DNA of 64,000 bases, taken from positions 149,138 to 213,137 of the forward strand of contig NZ_NNBJ01000011.1 of NCBI RefSeq assembly GCF_002803085.1. Direction: 5' to 3'. Under the pieces are notes generated by a model. The model had not been told where the DNA came from. It searched no databases and saw only the letters and a program-made list of their open reading frames with translations. The translations under genes and the position numbers were made by a program. Below are positions 32,462-42,800 of the stretch, piece after piece; positions within the stretch are counted from its first letter, which is position 1; the number at the start of each line of letters is the position of its first letter. The DNA comes from Streptomyces sp. CB01201. Its GTDB lineage: Bacteria > Actinomycetota > Actinomycetes > Streptomycetales > Streptomycetaceae.

Positions 32462-33130
32462 TCAGGACGCCCCGACCTGGTCCTCCACGCTCGCGATGTG
32501 GACCGTGGCCCAGGCCCGGGCCGCCTCGGCGTCCCGGGCCCGCAGCGCCGTCAGGATCGCCCGGTGTTCGCGCTGTGCGCGGCCGACCGCGTCCTTTTCG
32601 ACCAGGCCCCGCCAGCTACGGGCCCGGGTGGCCGGCCCGGAGAGACCGTCCAGCAGGGAGCAGAGCACCGCGTTCCCCGCCCCCGCCGCGATCCCCCGGT
32701 GGAACGCGAGGTCCGCCGACACCAGCTCGTCCACCGAGGAGGCTTCCTCCAGCGCGTCCAACCGCGTCGACAGCGAATCGAGTTCGGCCTCGGTGAGCCG
32801 GGTTGCGGCCAGCGCCGCCGCGGCCGGCTCCAGAATGCGGCGTACCGCGAGGAACTCCAGGACCGTGTCGTCCCGGTGGACGTCCACGACGAAGCCCATC
32901 GCCTCCAGGAGCAGCTGCGGGTCCAGACTGGTGACGTAGGTGCCGTCCCCCTGGCGGACGTCCAGGATCCGGATCAGGGACAGCGCCCGCACCGCCTCCC
33001 GCAGGGAGTTGCGGGACAGGCCCAGCTCGGCCGCGAGTTCGCTCTCCTTGGGGAGCCGGTCGCCCGGCCGCAGCGCGCCGGAGACGATCATTGCCTTGAT
33101 CTTCTCGATGGCCTCGTCGGTGACAGCCAT
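32462..33130 (-). CDS. GntR-family regulator, FadR subfamily
   Basis: The 222-residue protein has a winged HTH at about residues 5-72 (KAMIVSGALRPGDRLPKESE then LGLSRNSLREAVRALSLIRI) and an FCD helical domain with DLAFHRGI metal-site residues. ATG 33130 has GGAGGT 7 bp upstream. The frame is open well beyond the start but overlaps the flavin oxidoreductase gene. A perfect ATACATC-C-GATGTAT palindrome directly upstream suggests autorepression. It probably senses a small carboxylate or sugar acid; the ligand is unknown. Confidence 0.85.
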   Translation of the reverse strand: MAVTDEAIEKIKAMIVSGALRPGDRLPKESELAAELGLSRNSLREAVRALSLIRILDVRQGDGTYVTSLDPQLLLEAMGFVVDVHRDDTVLEFLAVRRILEPAAAALAATRLTEAELDSLSTRLDALEEASSVDELVSADLAFHRGIAAGAGNAVLCSLLDGLSGPATRARSWRGLVEKDAVGRAQREHRAILTALRARDAEAARAWATVHIASVEDQVGAS

Positions 33131-33142
33131 GGGGCGACCTCC

Positions 33143-33157
33143 ATACATCCGATGTAT
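33143..33157. promoter_or_regulatory. Candidate FadR-type operator
   Basis: ATACATC-C-GATGTAT is a perfect 15-bp palindrome starting 13 bp upstream of the regulator ATG and abutting its ribosome site. Binding there would block transcription or initiation of the regulator gene. Confidence 0.6.
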
Positions 33158-33195
33158 CGAGCCCCAGTATGCGCGCGCCGCGCCGCCTCCGGTGC

Positions 33196-34254
33196 TCACT
33201 CCCACAGAGTGCTCGGCGCCTCCTTCCGCACCACCGGCGCGATCTCCTCCGCGAACCGCGCAAGCGTCTCGGTCTGTTCGGCGGTCGAGAGCCCGAACCC
33301 GTCGACCGTCACGGACTGGAGGTCGTGCCCGTACGCCTCGTGGAAGCCGAGGATCTTGTCGATGATCTGCTGCGGGGAGCCGATGAGCGCCGGGCCGTCG
33401 GCGATGGCGTCCTCGATGGTGCGGAACGGGGTGTTGTAGCCCGCCTTCCCCTCCAGGTGCGGCTTGAAGGACTGCCGCACGCGCGCCTCGTACACCTCCC
33501 GGTAGCGCGAGACCGCCTGCTCGGCGGTGTCGGCGATCAGCAGGCCGCCCGAGCCGGCCGCGACATGGGCCCGCGCCGGGTCGTGCCCGTACTCCTCGAA
33601 CTTCTCCCGGTAGTGGGCGATGAGCCCGCGGTACGCGGCGCGCGGCTGGATCGCGTTGGCCGTGAACAGCGGGTCGCCGTGCCGGGCCGCGAGTTCGGGG
33701 GAGTTGAGGGAGGTCGCCGAGCCGTGCCAGATCCGCGGCACCCCGGCGTACGGCCGCGGCACGGTCGTGACGTCGCGCAGCGGCGGACGGAACTCGCCCT
33801 CCCAGTCGACGCCCTCCTCGCTCCACAGCCGGCGCAGCAGCTCGTACTTCTCCCGCTGGAGGTCCCACTGGCGGGCCTCGTCGAGCCCGAACAGATCGAA
33901 GTGGCCGGCCTCCGCGCCCTTCCCGATGACCAGCTCGATCCGGCCGCGCGATATCTGGTCGAGCGTCGCGTAGTCCTCGGCGACCCGCACCGGGTCGAGG
34001 ATCGCGACCACGGTCACGCCGGTGAGCAGCCGGATGCGCCGGGTGCGGGCGGCCAGCGCACCCAGCAGCACGGTCGGGCTGGACGAGAGGAACGCGCCGG
34101 CGTGCCGCTCGCCGATGGCGTACGCGTCGAAGCCGAGCCGTTCGGCTGCCTCACCGACCTCCAGCACCTGCGCCAACCGGTCGGCGGCGGAGGGGAGTTC
34201 ACCCGTCAGGGGATGGGGGGCATGGCCGACGATGGAAAGCACCTGGAACTTCAT
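33196..34254 (-). CDS. LLM-class flavin-dependent oxidoreductase
   Basis: The 352-residue luciferase-like TIM-barrel protein starts MKFQVLSIVGHAPHPLTG. It contains AERLGFDAYAIGERHAGAFLSSSP, VTVVAILDPVRVAEDYATLDQ, SRGRIELVIGKGAEAGHFDLFG and PRIWHGSATS. These are typical of FMN-dependent alkanal monooxygenase-like enzymes. The substrate is unknown. The ribosome site GGAGG is unusually close to the ATG. It is transcribed in the same direction as the FadR-type regulator 65 bp downstream, so the regulator may control it. Confidence 0.85.
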   Translation of the reverse strand: MKFQVLSIVGHAPHPLTGELPSAADRLAQVLEVGEAAERLGFDAYAIGERHAGAFLSSSPTVLLGALAARTRRIRLLTGVTVVAILDPVRVAEDYATLDQISRGRIELVIGKGAEAGHFDLFGLDEARQWDLQREKYELLRRLWSEEGVDWEGEFRPPLRDVTTVPRPYAGVPRIWHGSATSLNSPELAARHGDPLFTANAIQPRAAYRGLIAHYREKFEEYGHDPARAHVAAGSGGLLIADTAEQAVSRYREVYEARVRQSFKPHLEGKAGYNTPFRTIEDAIADGPALIGSPQQIIDKILGFHEAYGHDLQSVTVDGFGLSTAEQTETLARFAEEIAPVVRKEAPSTLWE

Positions 34255-34316
34255 GCCTCCACTCTCGCCGCGCCGTGTTGCGGCCGGATGTACGGCGTAT
34301 GGCAGCGGTCACGGGG

Positions 34317-34359
34317 ACGCCGGAGGGGCGGCCCCTTCCGGGAGCCGCCCCTCCGGCGT
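34317..34359 (-). terminator. Terminator at the end of the glp operon
   Basis: ACGCCGGAGGGGCGGC (34317-34332) pairs perfectly with GCCGCCCCTCCGGCGT (34344-34359) around an 11-nt loop, 15 bp after the glpD stop. Confidence 0.85.
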
Positions 34360-34373
34360 GAGTTGACGTACCG

Positions 34374-36002
34374 TCAGTTCTGCTTCTTCAGCAGGTCGTC
34401 CACCTTGCCCCGGATCTCGTCCGTGGCCAGACCCCGGATCGTCAGGGTCGTACGGCGGCGCAGCACGTCGTCCGCGGTCTCGGCCCACTCGTGGTCGCGG
34501 GCGTAGGCGACCTGGGCCCAGATCTCCGGGGCGTCCGGGTGGATGCGCTCGGCGAGGGCCGCGTCCTCGTTGGCCAGGCGCGCGATGTCGAAGGACAGCG
34601 AACCGTAGTGCGTGGCCAGGTGCTTGGCCGTGTCGGCCGCCATGCTCGCACCGGGTGCCTGGGCGTCCACCATCAGGCGGTGGGCGACGGCACGCGGGTT
34701 GGCGATGCCGGGCAGCGGCATCTTGCCGGGCAGCTCGGAGATGGGCTCGAAGTCGTTGCCGAGCGGGTGGCCGGGCAGCTGCTCCAGCTTCTTCATCACC
34801 GTGCGGCCGATGTGGCGGAACGTGGTCCACTTGCCGCCGGCCACCGACAGCATGCCGCCGCGGCCCTCGGTGACGACCGTCTCGCGCTTGGCCTTCGAGG
34901 TGTCGCCGGGCCCGCCGGGCAGCACGCGCAGACCCGCGAAGGAGTACGTGATCAGATCGCGGGACAGCTGCTGGTCGCGGATCGAGAACGCGGCCTCGTC
35001 GAGGATCTGCGCGGTGTCCGCCTCGGTGACCGCGACGTCCGCCGGGTCGCCCTCGAACTCCTCGTCGGTGGTGCCGAGCAGGAGCATGTCCTCCCACGGC
35101 AGCGCGAACGTGATGCGGTACTTGTCGATGGGGGTCGCCAGCGCCGCCTTCCAGGGGGCGGTGCGCTTGAGGACCAGGTGCGCGCCCTTCGACAGGCGTA
35201 TGGAGGGAGCCGAGGCCGGGTCCTCCATCTTGCGCAGGTGGTCGACCCAGGGGCCGGTCGCGTTGAGCACGAGCCGGGCGTCGACGCCGAACTCCTCGCC
35301 GTCCATGCGGTCCTTGAGGTCCGCACCCGTCACCCGGCCCTTGGTGAAGCGCAGCCCGGTGACCTCGGCGTGGTTGAGCACGACCGCGCCGGCCTCGACG
35401 GCGGCCCGGACCGTCATCAGGGCCATGCGGGCGTCGTTCATCTGGTCGTCGCCGTACACGGCCACGGCCTTCAGGTTCTCCGTGCGCAGCTCGGGCACGT
35501 CGGCCGACGCCTTGGCGGGGGAGAGCAGGTGGCCGACGCCGTCGCCGAAGGCGGACAGCGCCGAGTAGGCGAAGACGCCCGCGCCCAGCTTGGCGGCGCC
35601 GTGCGGGCCGCCCTTGTACACGGGCAGGTAGAACGTGAGCGGGTTGGCGAGGTGCGGGGCCACCTGACGGGACACCGCACGCCGCTCGAAGTGGTTCTCC
35701 GCGACGAGCTTCACCGCGCCGGTCTGCAAGTAGCGCAGACCGCCGTGGAGCAGCTTGGAGGAGGCGGAGGAGGTGGCGCCGGCGAAGTCGCCGGCGTCCA
35801 CCAGGGCCACCCGCAGACCGGACTGCGCGGCGTGCCAGGCGGTGGAGATGCCCAGGATGCCGCCGCCGATGACCAGGAGGTCGTACGTCGCCTTGGACAG
35901 TTGCTCCCGGGTCTCGGCACGGCTCACTGCCTTGAAGGAAGACACGGGGGAGCCGGAAGCCGGATGCGTCCCGAGGGCAGGGACGCTCTGCAGGGTGGTC
36001 AT
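34374..36002 (-). CDS. glpD: Glycerol-3-phosphate dehydrogenase (FAD-dependent)
   Basis: The 542-residue protein has the FAD-binding motif YDLLVIGGGILGISTAWHAA, the family signature SSKLLHGGLRYLQTG, and a C-terminal helical domain (ARDHEWAETADDVLRRRTTL). It oxidises sn-glycerol-3-phosphate to dihydroxyacetone phosphate at the membrane and feeds electrons to quinone. It is the third gene of glpF-glpK-glpD, 6 bp after glpK, and ends at a strong terminator. Regulation by glycerol through the gylR product is expected from the known S. coelicolor operon. Confidence 0.95.
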   Translation of the reverse strand: MTTLQSVPALGTHPASGSPVSSFKAVSRAETREQLSKATYDLLVIGGGILGISTAWHAAQSGLRVALVDAGDFAGATSSASSKLLHGGLRYLQTGAVKLVAENHFERRAVSRQVAPHLANPLTFYLPVYKGGPHGAAKLGAGVFAYSALSAFGDGVGHLLSPAKASADVPELRTENLKAVAVYGDDQMNDARMALMTVRAAVEAGAVVLNHAEVTGLRFTKGRVTGADLKDRMDGEEFGVDARLVLNATGPWVDHLRKMEDPASAPSIRLSKGAHLVLKRTAPWKAALATPIDKYRITFALPWEDMLLLGTTDEEFEGDPADVAVTEADTAQILDEAAFSIRDQQLSRDLITYSFAGLRVLPGGPGDTSKAKRETVVTEGRGGMLSVAGGKWTTFRHIGRTVMKKLEQLPGHPLGNDFEPISELPGKMPLPGIANPRAVAHRLMVDAQAPGASMAADTAKHLATHYGSLSFDIARLANEDAALAERIHPDAPEIWAQVAYARDHEWAETADDVLRRRTTLTIRGLATDEIRGKVDDLLKKQN

Positions 36003-36008
36003 GTCGAA

Positions 36009-37535
<1,527 letters not shown>

Positions 37536-37581
37536 GGGTGCTCCTGGAAAAGTCCGAAGGGGGGCGTCGCGTCGTGTCTCG

Positions 37582-38364
37582 TCAGGCGAAGGCGATGTTG
37601 TAGAGGCCACCGGCGATCGCGCCGCCGATCAGCGGGCCGACGACCGGGATCCACGCGTAGCTCCAGTCCGAGCCGCCCTTGTTGGGCAGCGGAAGCAGGG
37701 AGTGCACGATGCGCGGGCCGAGGTCACGGACCGGGTTGATGGCGTAGCCGGTCGGGCCACCGATCGAGAGGCCGATGCCGACCACGACGAGCGCGGTGAT
37801 GAGGACACCGATCACACCGAGGCCCTTGCCGTCGCCGTTCAGGCCCTGGGTCAGGATCGCGAGCACCAGGACGAACGTGGCGATGATCTCCGTGACGAGG
37901 TTCTGCACCACGTTGCGGATCTCCGGACCGGTCGAGAAGACACCGAGCACGGGGCCCGCCGCGTTCTCACGGGCCTCGACGGACTTGCCCTCGCCCTCGC
38001 CGACGATCTCGGGGTCGGTCAGATGGGCGTGGAACTGGCCGTAGTAGGCGAGCCACACGAGCACCGCGCCGATCATGGCGCCGAGGATCTGTCCGCCGAG
38101 GTACACGGGGACGTCGCTCCACTTGGTGCCGCCCTCGATCGCGAGACCCAGGGTCACCGCGGGGTTGAGGTGGGCGCCCGAGAGCGGGGCCGAGATGTAG
38201 GCGCCGGTCAGCACCGCGAAGCCCCACCCGAAGGTGATCGCGAGCCAGCCGGCGTTACGGGCCTTCGAACGCTTCAGGGTGACGGCGGCACACACGCCAC
38301 CGCCCAGCAGGATCAGTATGGCGGTACCGATGGTCTCGCCGATGAAGATGTCGTGGCTGGACAT
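37582..38364 (-). CDS. glpF: Glycerol uptake facilitator (aquaglyceroporin)
   Basis: The 260-residue MIP-family channel has six membrane spans and both half-helix motifs, SGAHLNPAVTLG and GYAINPVRDLGPR. The Asp after the second NPx motif is typical of glycerol-conducting members. ATG 38364 has AAGGAG 6 bp upstream. It is the promoter-proximal gene of the glp operon. A candidate GylR site lies about 140 bp upstream. Confidence 0.94.
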   Translation of the reverse strand: MSSHDIFIGETIGTAILILLGGGVCAAVTLKRSKARNAGWLAITFGWGFAVLTGAYISAPLSGAHLNPAVTLGLAIEGGTKWSDVPVYLGGQILGAMIGAVLVWLAYYGQFHAHLTDPEIVGEGEGKSVEARENAAGPVLGVFSTGPEIRNVVQNLVTEIIATFVLVLAILTQGLNGDGKGLGVIGVLITALVVVGIGLSIGGPTGYAINPVRDLGPRIVHSLLPLPNKGGSDWSYAWIPVVGPLIGGAIAGGLYNIAFA

Positions 38365-38756
38365 CCGCGACTCCTTTGTCCTTCGTCCAGGGGGGAAACC
38401 CCAACAGGCAGAGCACCGGGTCCCTCCGGTGTTCCGCGCCCTCAAGGTTGAGAGCTGCCGGCCCTTGGCGTTGTCACACTCTAACTCGTATTGCCGGTAG
38501 GTGTTCGACAATGCCGACCGCTGAACGGCAGTTTTGCCCTCGGGTTAACTGCACGTCAATACTTGTGTGACTGGAATCCCGATCGTTACCAGGTGGTACG
38601 AACCACCAAACGCCGACCCGGGCCCAGGGGCAACTTGAGGTGCTCGCGCAGGCCCCGGACGGGGCTCGTCGGCGGTGCGGCACCGGGGCGGGCCCTCCGG
38701 GTCGTGCGGGGGCCGGCAGTGCGTCGTGCGGCCCACCGGGCGCCCCGGGGGAGGCG
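38365..38756. promoter_or_regulatory. glp operon promoter region
   Basis: The 392-bp gap between gylR and glpF carries the candidate GylR half-conserved site TTCGACAATGCCGAC (38504-38518). A second inverted repeat GGTGGT-ACGA-ACCACC lies at 38592-38607. The left part is AT-rich relative to its surroundings, as expected for a promoter reading to the left. The stretch nearest gylR (38640-38756) is GC-rich and holds no clear gene. Confidence 0.5.
38504..38518. promoter_or_regulatory. Candidate GylR operator at glpF
   Basis: TTCGACAATGCCGAC matches 13 of 15 positions of the two sites upstream of gylR (TTCGACAATGCTGAA) and keeps TTCnnCAnTGnnGA. IclR-family regulators bind palindromes of this form. 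Confidence 0.6.
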
Positions 38757-39521
38757 CTAGAAGCGCCCGGCGCCCAGGTCGCGCGAGACCGCGCGGGCGC
38801 AGTCGCGTACCGCGGCCACCAGGTCCGGCCGCACCTCGCCCTCCTTGCAGACGCGCTCCACCGCGCCCGTGACGCCCACCGCGCCGACCGGCATCCTGCG
38901 GCGGTCGTGGATCGGGGCGGCCACCGAGGCGACGCCCACCCAGGTCTCCTCGACGTCCGCGCCCCAGCCGCGCGCCCGGGTCAGCGCCAGCAGCTCCTCG
39001 AAACCGTCGGCCGAGGTGACCGTGCGCGGCGTGAACGCCTCGTGCGCGTTGTCCACGGCCTCGGTGTGCGCCACCGGGTCGTACGCGGAGAGCACCTTGC
39101 CCAGCGCCGTGGAGTGCAGCGGCTGCATGGCGCCCACCTCCAGCACCTGGCGGCTGTCGTCGGGCCGGAAGACGTGGTGCATGATCAGCACGCCCTGCTG
39201 GTGCAGCACCCCCACGTACACGCTCTCGCCACTGGACCGCGCCAGGTCGTCCGTCCACACCAGGGCGCGGGCCCGCAGCTCATGGACGTCCAGATAGCTG
39301 TTGCCCAGGCGCAGCAGCTCGGCGCCCAGCTGGTAGCGGCCGGAGGCCGGGTCCTGCTCCACGAAGCCCTCGGCCTGAAGGGTGCGCAGGATTCCGTGCG
39401 CGGTGCCCTTGGCCAGGCCCAGCGAGGAGGCCACGTCGGACAGGCCGAGCCGCCGCTCGCCCCCCGCGAGCAGCCGCAGCATGGCCGCCGCCCGTTCGAG
39501 CGACTGGATGTTGCGCGCCAT
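38757..39521 (-). CDS. gylR: IclR-family regulator of the glycerol operon
   Basis: The 254-residue protein has an N-terminal IclR winged HTH (ARNIQSLERAAAMLRLLAGG, then LSDVASSLGLAKGTAHGILRTLQ). An IclR effector domain follows (VLHQQGVLIMHHVFRPDDS, MQPLHSTALGKVLSA, GVASVAAPIHD). It lies directly upstream of glpFKD in the same direction, as gylR does in S. coelicolor, where it represses the glycerol operon and itself. ATG 39521 has GGGAGGG upstream. Two copies of TTCnnCAnTGnnGAA precede it, consistent with autoregulation. Confidence 0.93.
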   Translation of the reverse strand: MARNIQSLERAAAMLRLLAGGERRLGLSDVASSLGLAKGTAHGILRTLQAEGFVEQDPASGRYQLGAELLRLGNSYLDVHELRARALVWTDDLARSSGESVYVGVLHQQGVLIMHHVFRPDDSRQVLEVGAMQPLHSTALGKVLSAYDPVAHTEAVDNAHEAFTPRTVTSADGFEELLALTRARGWGADVEETWVGVASVAAPIHDRRRMPVGAVGVTGAVERVCKEGEVRPDLVAAVRDCARAVSRDLGAGRF

Positions 39522-39535
39522 CGCGCTCCCTCCCT

Positions 39536-39550
39536 TTCGGCACTGCTGAA
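39536..39550. promoter_or_regulatory. Candidate GylR operator 1 upstream of gylR
   Basis: TTCGGCACTGCTGAA has the symmetric form TTCnnCAnTGnnGAA and lies 15 bp upstream of the gylR start, next to its ribosome site. Confidence 0.6.
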
Positions 39551-39591
39551 CCGGCTGCCGCTTCTCGCGCGGCCGGTTCCGACATGACTGG

Positions 39592-39606
39592 TTCGACAAT
39601 GCTGAA
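39592..39606. promoter_or_regulatory. Candidate GylR operator 2 upstream of gylR
   Basis: TTCGACAATGCTGAA has the same TTCnnCAnTGnnGAA symmetry as the site at 39536 and lies 56 bp from it centre to centre, between the divergent gylR and metH genes. Confidence 0.6.
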
Positions 39607-39809
39607 CAGTATCGGCCGTTGTCGACCTCGTGTCACCGTGGCCGCTGCCCCTCCCGCCCGTTCGGGACGGGTGCGCGCGGGCCGCTCCCGAACGTCCGCC
39701 CCCTGATACACCCGCGCGCGGCCCGGGGCCGCCCGGTTAGGCTGGCCGCGTGCGCCCTCCTGCCGGACGGCGCAAAGCCGACAGCCGTCGCACTCCAGGG
39801 AGTACATCC

Positions 39810-42800
39810 ATGGCCTCGTTGCCGACCCCTTCCGCTGACAGCCGGACCCGAATCGACGCCCTCCGTGAGGCGCTCGCCACCCGGGTGGTGGTGGCCGACG
39901 GTGCGATGGGCACGATGCTTCAGGCGCAGGATCCCACCCTGGAGGACTTCCAGGACCTTGAGGGCTGCAACGAGGTCCTGAACGTGACCCGCCCCGACAT
40001 CGTGCGCACGGTCCACGAGGCCTACTTCGCGGTCGGTGTGGACTGTGTGGAGACCAATACCTTCGGCGCCAACCACACGGCGATGAGCGAGTACGACATC
40101 CCCGAGCGGGTGCACGAGCTGTCGGAGGCGGGCGCCCGCATCGCCCGCGAGGTGGCCGACGAGTTCACCGCTTCCACCGGGCAGCAGCGCTGGGTGCTCG
40201 GCTCCATCGGCCCCGGCACCAAGCTGCCGACCCTGGGCCACATCGGCTACCCCACGCTGCGCGACGGCTTCCAGGCGAACGCCGAGGGCCTGATCGCGGG
40301 CGGCGCGGACGCCCTGATCGTCGAGACCACCCAGGACCTGCTCCAGACCAAGTCCGCGATCCTCGGCGCCCGCCGCGCCATGGCGGCGGCCGGCGTCGAC
40401 ATGCCCCTCGTCGTCTCCCTCGCCTTCGAGACGACCGGCACGATGCTGCTCGGCTCCGAGATCGGCGCGGCGCTGACCGCGCTCGAACCCCTCGGCGTGG
40501 ACATGATCGGCCTGAACTGCTCGACCGGCCCCGCCGAGATGAGCGAGCACCTGCGCTATCTGACCCGGCACTCGCGGATCCCGCTGCTCTGCATGCCCAA
40601 CGCCGGTCTGCCCGTCCTGACCAAGGACGGCGCCCACTTCCCGCTCGACCCCGAGGGCCTGGCGGACGCGCAGGAGAACTTCGTCCGCGACTACGGCCTG
40701 TCCCTGGTGGGCGGCTGCTGCGGTACGACCCCGGAGCACCTGCGGCAGGTCGTCGAGCGGGTGCGCGGCAGCGTGCCCGGCGAGCGGAACCCGCGCCCGG
40801 AGCCGGGCGCGGCCTCGCTCTACCAGACCGTGCCGTTCCGCCAGGACACCTCGTACCTGGCCATCGGCGAGCGCACGAACGCCAACGGCTCGAAGAAGTT
40901 TCGCGAGGCCATGCTGGAGGGCCGCTGGGACGACTGCGTGGAGATGGCCCGCGACCAGATCCGCGAGGGCGCCCACCTGCTCGACCTCTGCGTCGACTAC
41001 GTGGGCCGCGACGGGGTGGCCGACATGGCCGAGCTGGCCGGCCGCTTCGCGACCGCCTCCACCCTGCCCATCGTGCTCGACTCGACCGAACTCCCGGTCA
41101 TCCAGGCCGGGTTGGAGAAGCTGGGCGGGCGCGCGGTCATCAACTCCGTCAACTACGAGGACGGCGACGGACCCGAGTCGAGGTTCGCCAAGGTCACCAA
41201 GCTCGCCGTCGAGCACGGCGCCGCGCTGATCGCGCTGACCATCGACGAGGAGGGCCAGGCCCGCACCGTCGAGCACAAGGTCGCCATCGCCGAGCGGCTG
41301 ATCGCGGACCTGACCGGGAACTGGGGGGTGCACGAGTCGGACATCCTCATCGACACCCTGACCTTCACCATCTGCACCGGCCAGGAGGAGTCGCGCGGCG
41401 ACGGCATCGCCACCATCGGGGCGATCCGCGAGCTCAAGCGCCGCCACCCCGACGTGCAGACCACGCTCGGCCTGTCCAACATCTCCTTCGGCCTCAACCC
41501 CGCGGCCCGGGTCGTCCTCAACTCCGTGTTCCTCGACGAGTGCGTCAAGGCGGGCCTGGACTCGGCCATCGTGCACGCCTCCAAGATCCTGCCGATCGCG
41601 CGCCTGGAGGAGGAGCAGGTCAAGGTCGCCCTCGACCTGATCTACGACCGCCGCGCCGAGGGCTACGACCCCCTGCAAAAGCTCATGGAGCTCTTCGAGG
41701 GCGTCAACATGAAGTCGATGAAGGCCGGCAAGGCCGAGGAGCTCCTGGCGCTGCCGCTGGACGAGCGGCTCCAGCGCCGCATCATCGACGGCGAGAAGAA
41801 CGGCCTGGAGGCCGACCTCGACGAGGCGCTCGGGACCACCCCCGCCCTCGACATCGTGAACAACACCCTGCTCGAAGGCATGAAGGTGGTCGGCGAGCTG
41901 TTCGGCTCCGGCCAGATGCAGCTGCCGTTCGTGCTCCAGTCCGCCGAGGTCATGAAGTCGGCGGTGGCCCATCTGGAGCCGCACATGGAGAAGTCGGACG
42001 CGGAGGGCAAGGGCACGATCGTGCTGGCCACCGTGCGCGGCGACGTCCACGACATCGGCAAGAACCTCGTCGACATCATCCTGTCCAACAACGGCTACAA
42101 CGTCGTCAACCTCGGCATCAAGCAGCCCGTCTCCGCGATCCTGGAAGCCGCCGAGGAGCACCGCGCCGACGTCATCGGCATGTCCGGCCTCCTGGTCAAG
42201 TCGACCGTGATCATGAAGGAGAACCTGGAGGAGCTGAACCAGCGCAAGCTGGCGGCCGACTACCCGGTCATCCTCGGCGGCGCGGCCCTGACCCGGGCCT
42301 ACGTCGAGCAGGACCTGCACGAGATCTACGAGGGCGAAGTCCGCTACGCCCGCGACGCGTTCGAGGGCCTGCGGCTCATGGACGCCCTGATCGGCGTCAA
42401 GCGCGGCGTGCCCGGAGCCGTACTGCCCGAGCTCAAGCAGCGCCGGGTGCCCAAGCGGGACACACCGGTCCTGGAGGCCGAGGAGCCCGAGGGCTCGGTG
42501 CGCTCGGACGTGGCCGTCGACAACCCGGTGCCCACCCCGCCGTTCTGGGGCACCCGCGTCGTCAAGGGCATCCCGCTCAAGGAGTACGCGTCCTGGCTGG
42601 ACGAGGGCGCCCTCTTCAAGGGCCAGTGGGGTCTGAAGGAGGCCCGCAAGGGCGGGCCCAGCTACGAGGAGCTGGTGGAGACCGAGGGCCGTCCGCACCT
42701 GCGCGGCTGGCTCGACAAGCTGCACACCGAGGGCCTCCTGGAGGCGGCCGTCGTGCACGGCTACTTCCCGTGCGTGTCCAAGGGCGACGACCTGATCCTG

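Noticed and set aside
33131..33868. In-frame extension of the FadR-type regulator into the oxidoreductase gene
   Set aside because: The HTH begins a few residues after ATG 33130, which has a good ribosome site; the extension is a shadow of the oxidoreductase gene.
39607..39809. Possible cobalamin riboswitch upstream of metH
   Set aside because: I looked for a B12-box-like segment and the expected multi-stem arrangement and saw none; the gap is short and mainly promoter-like.
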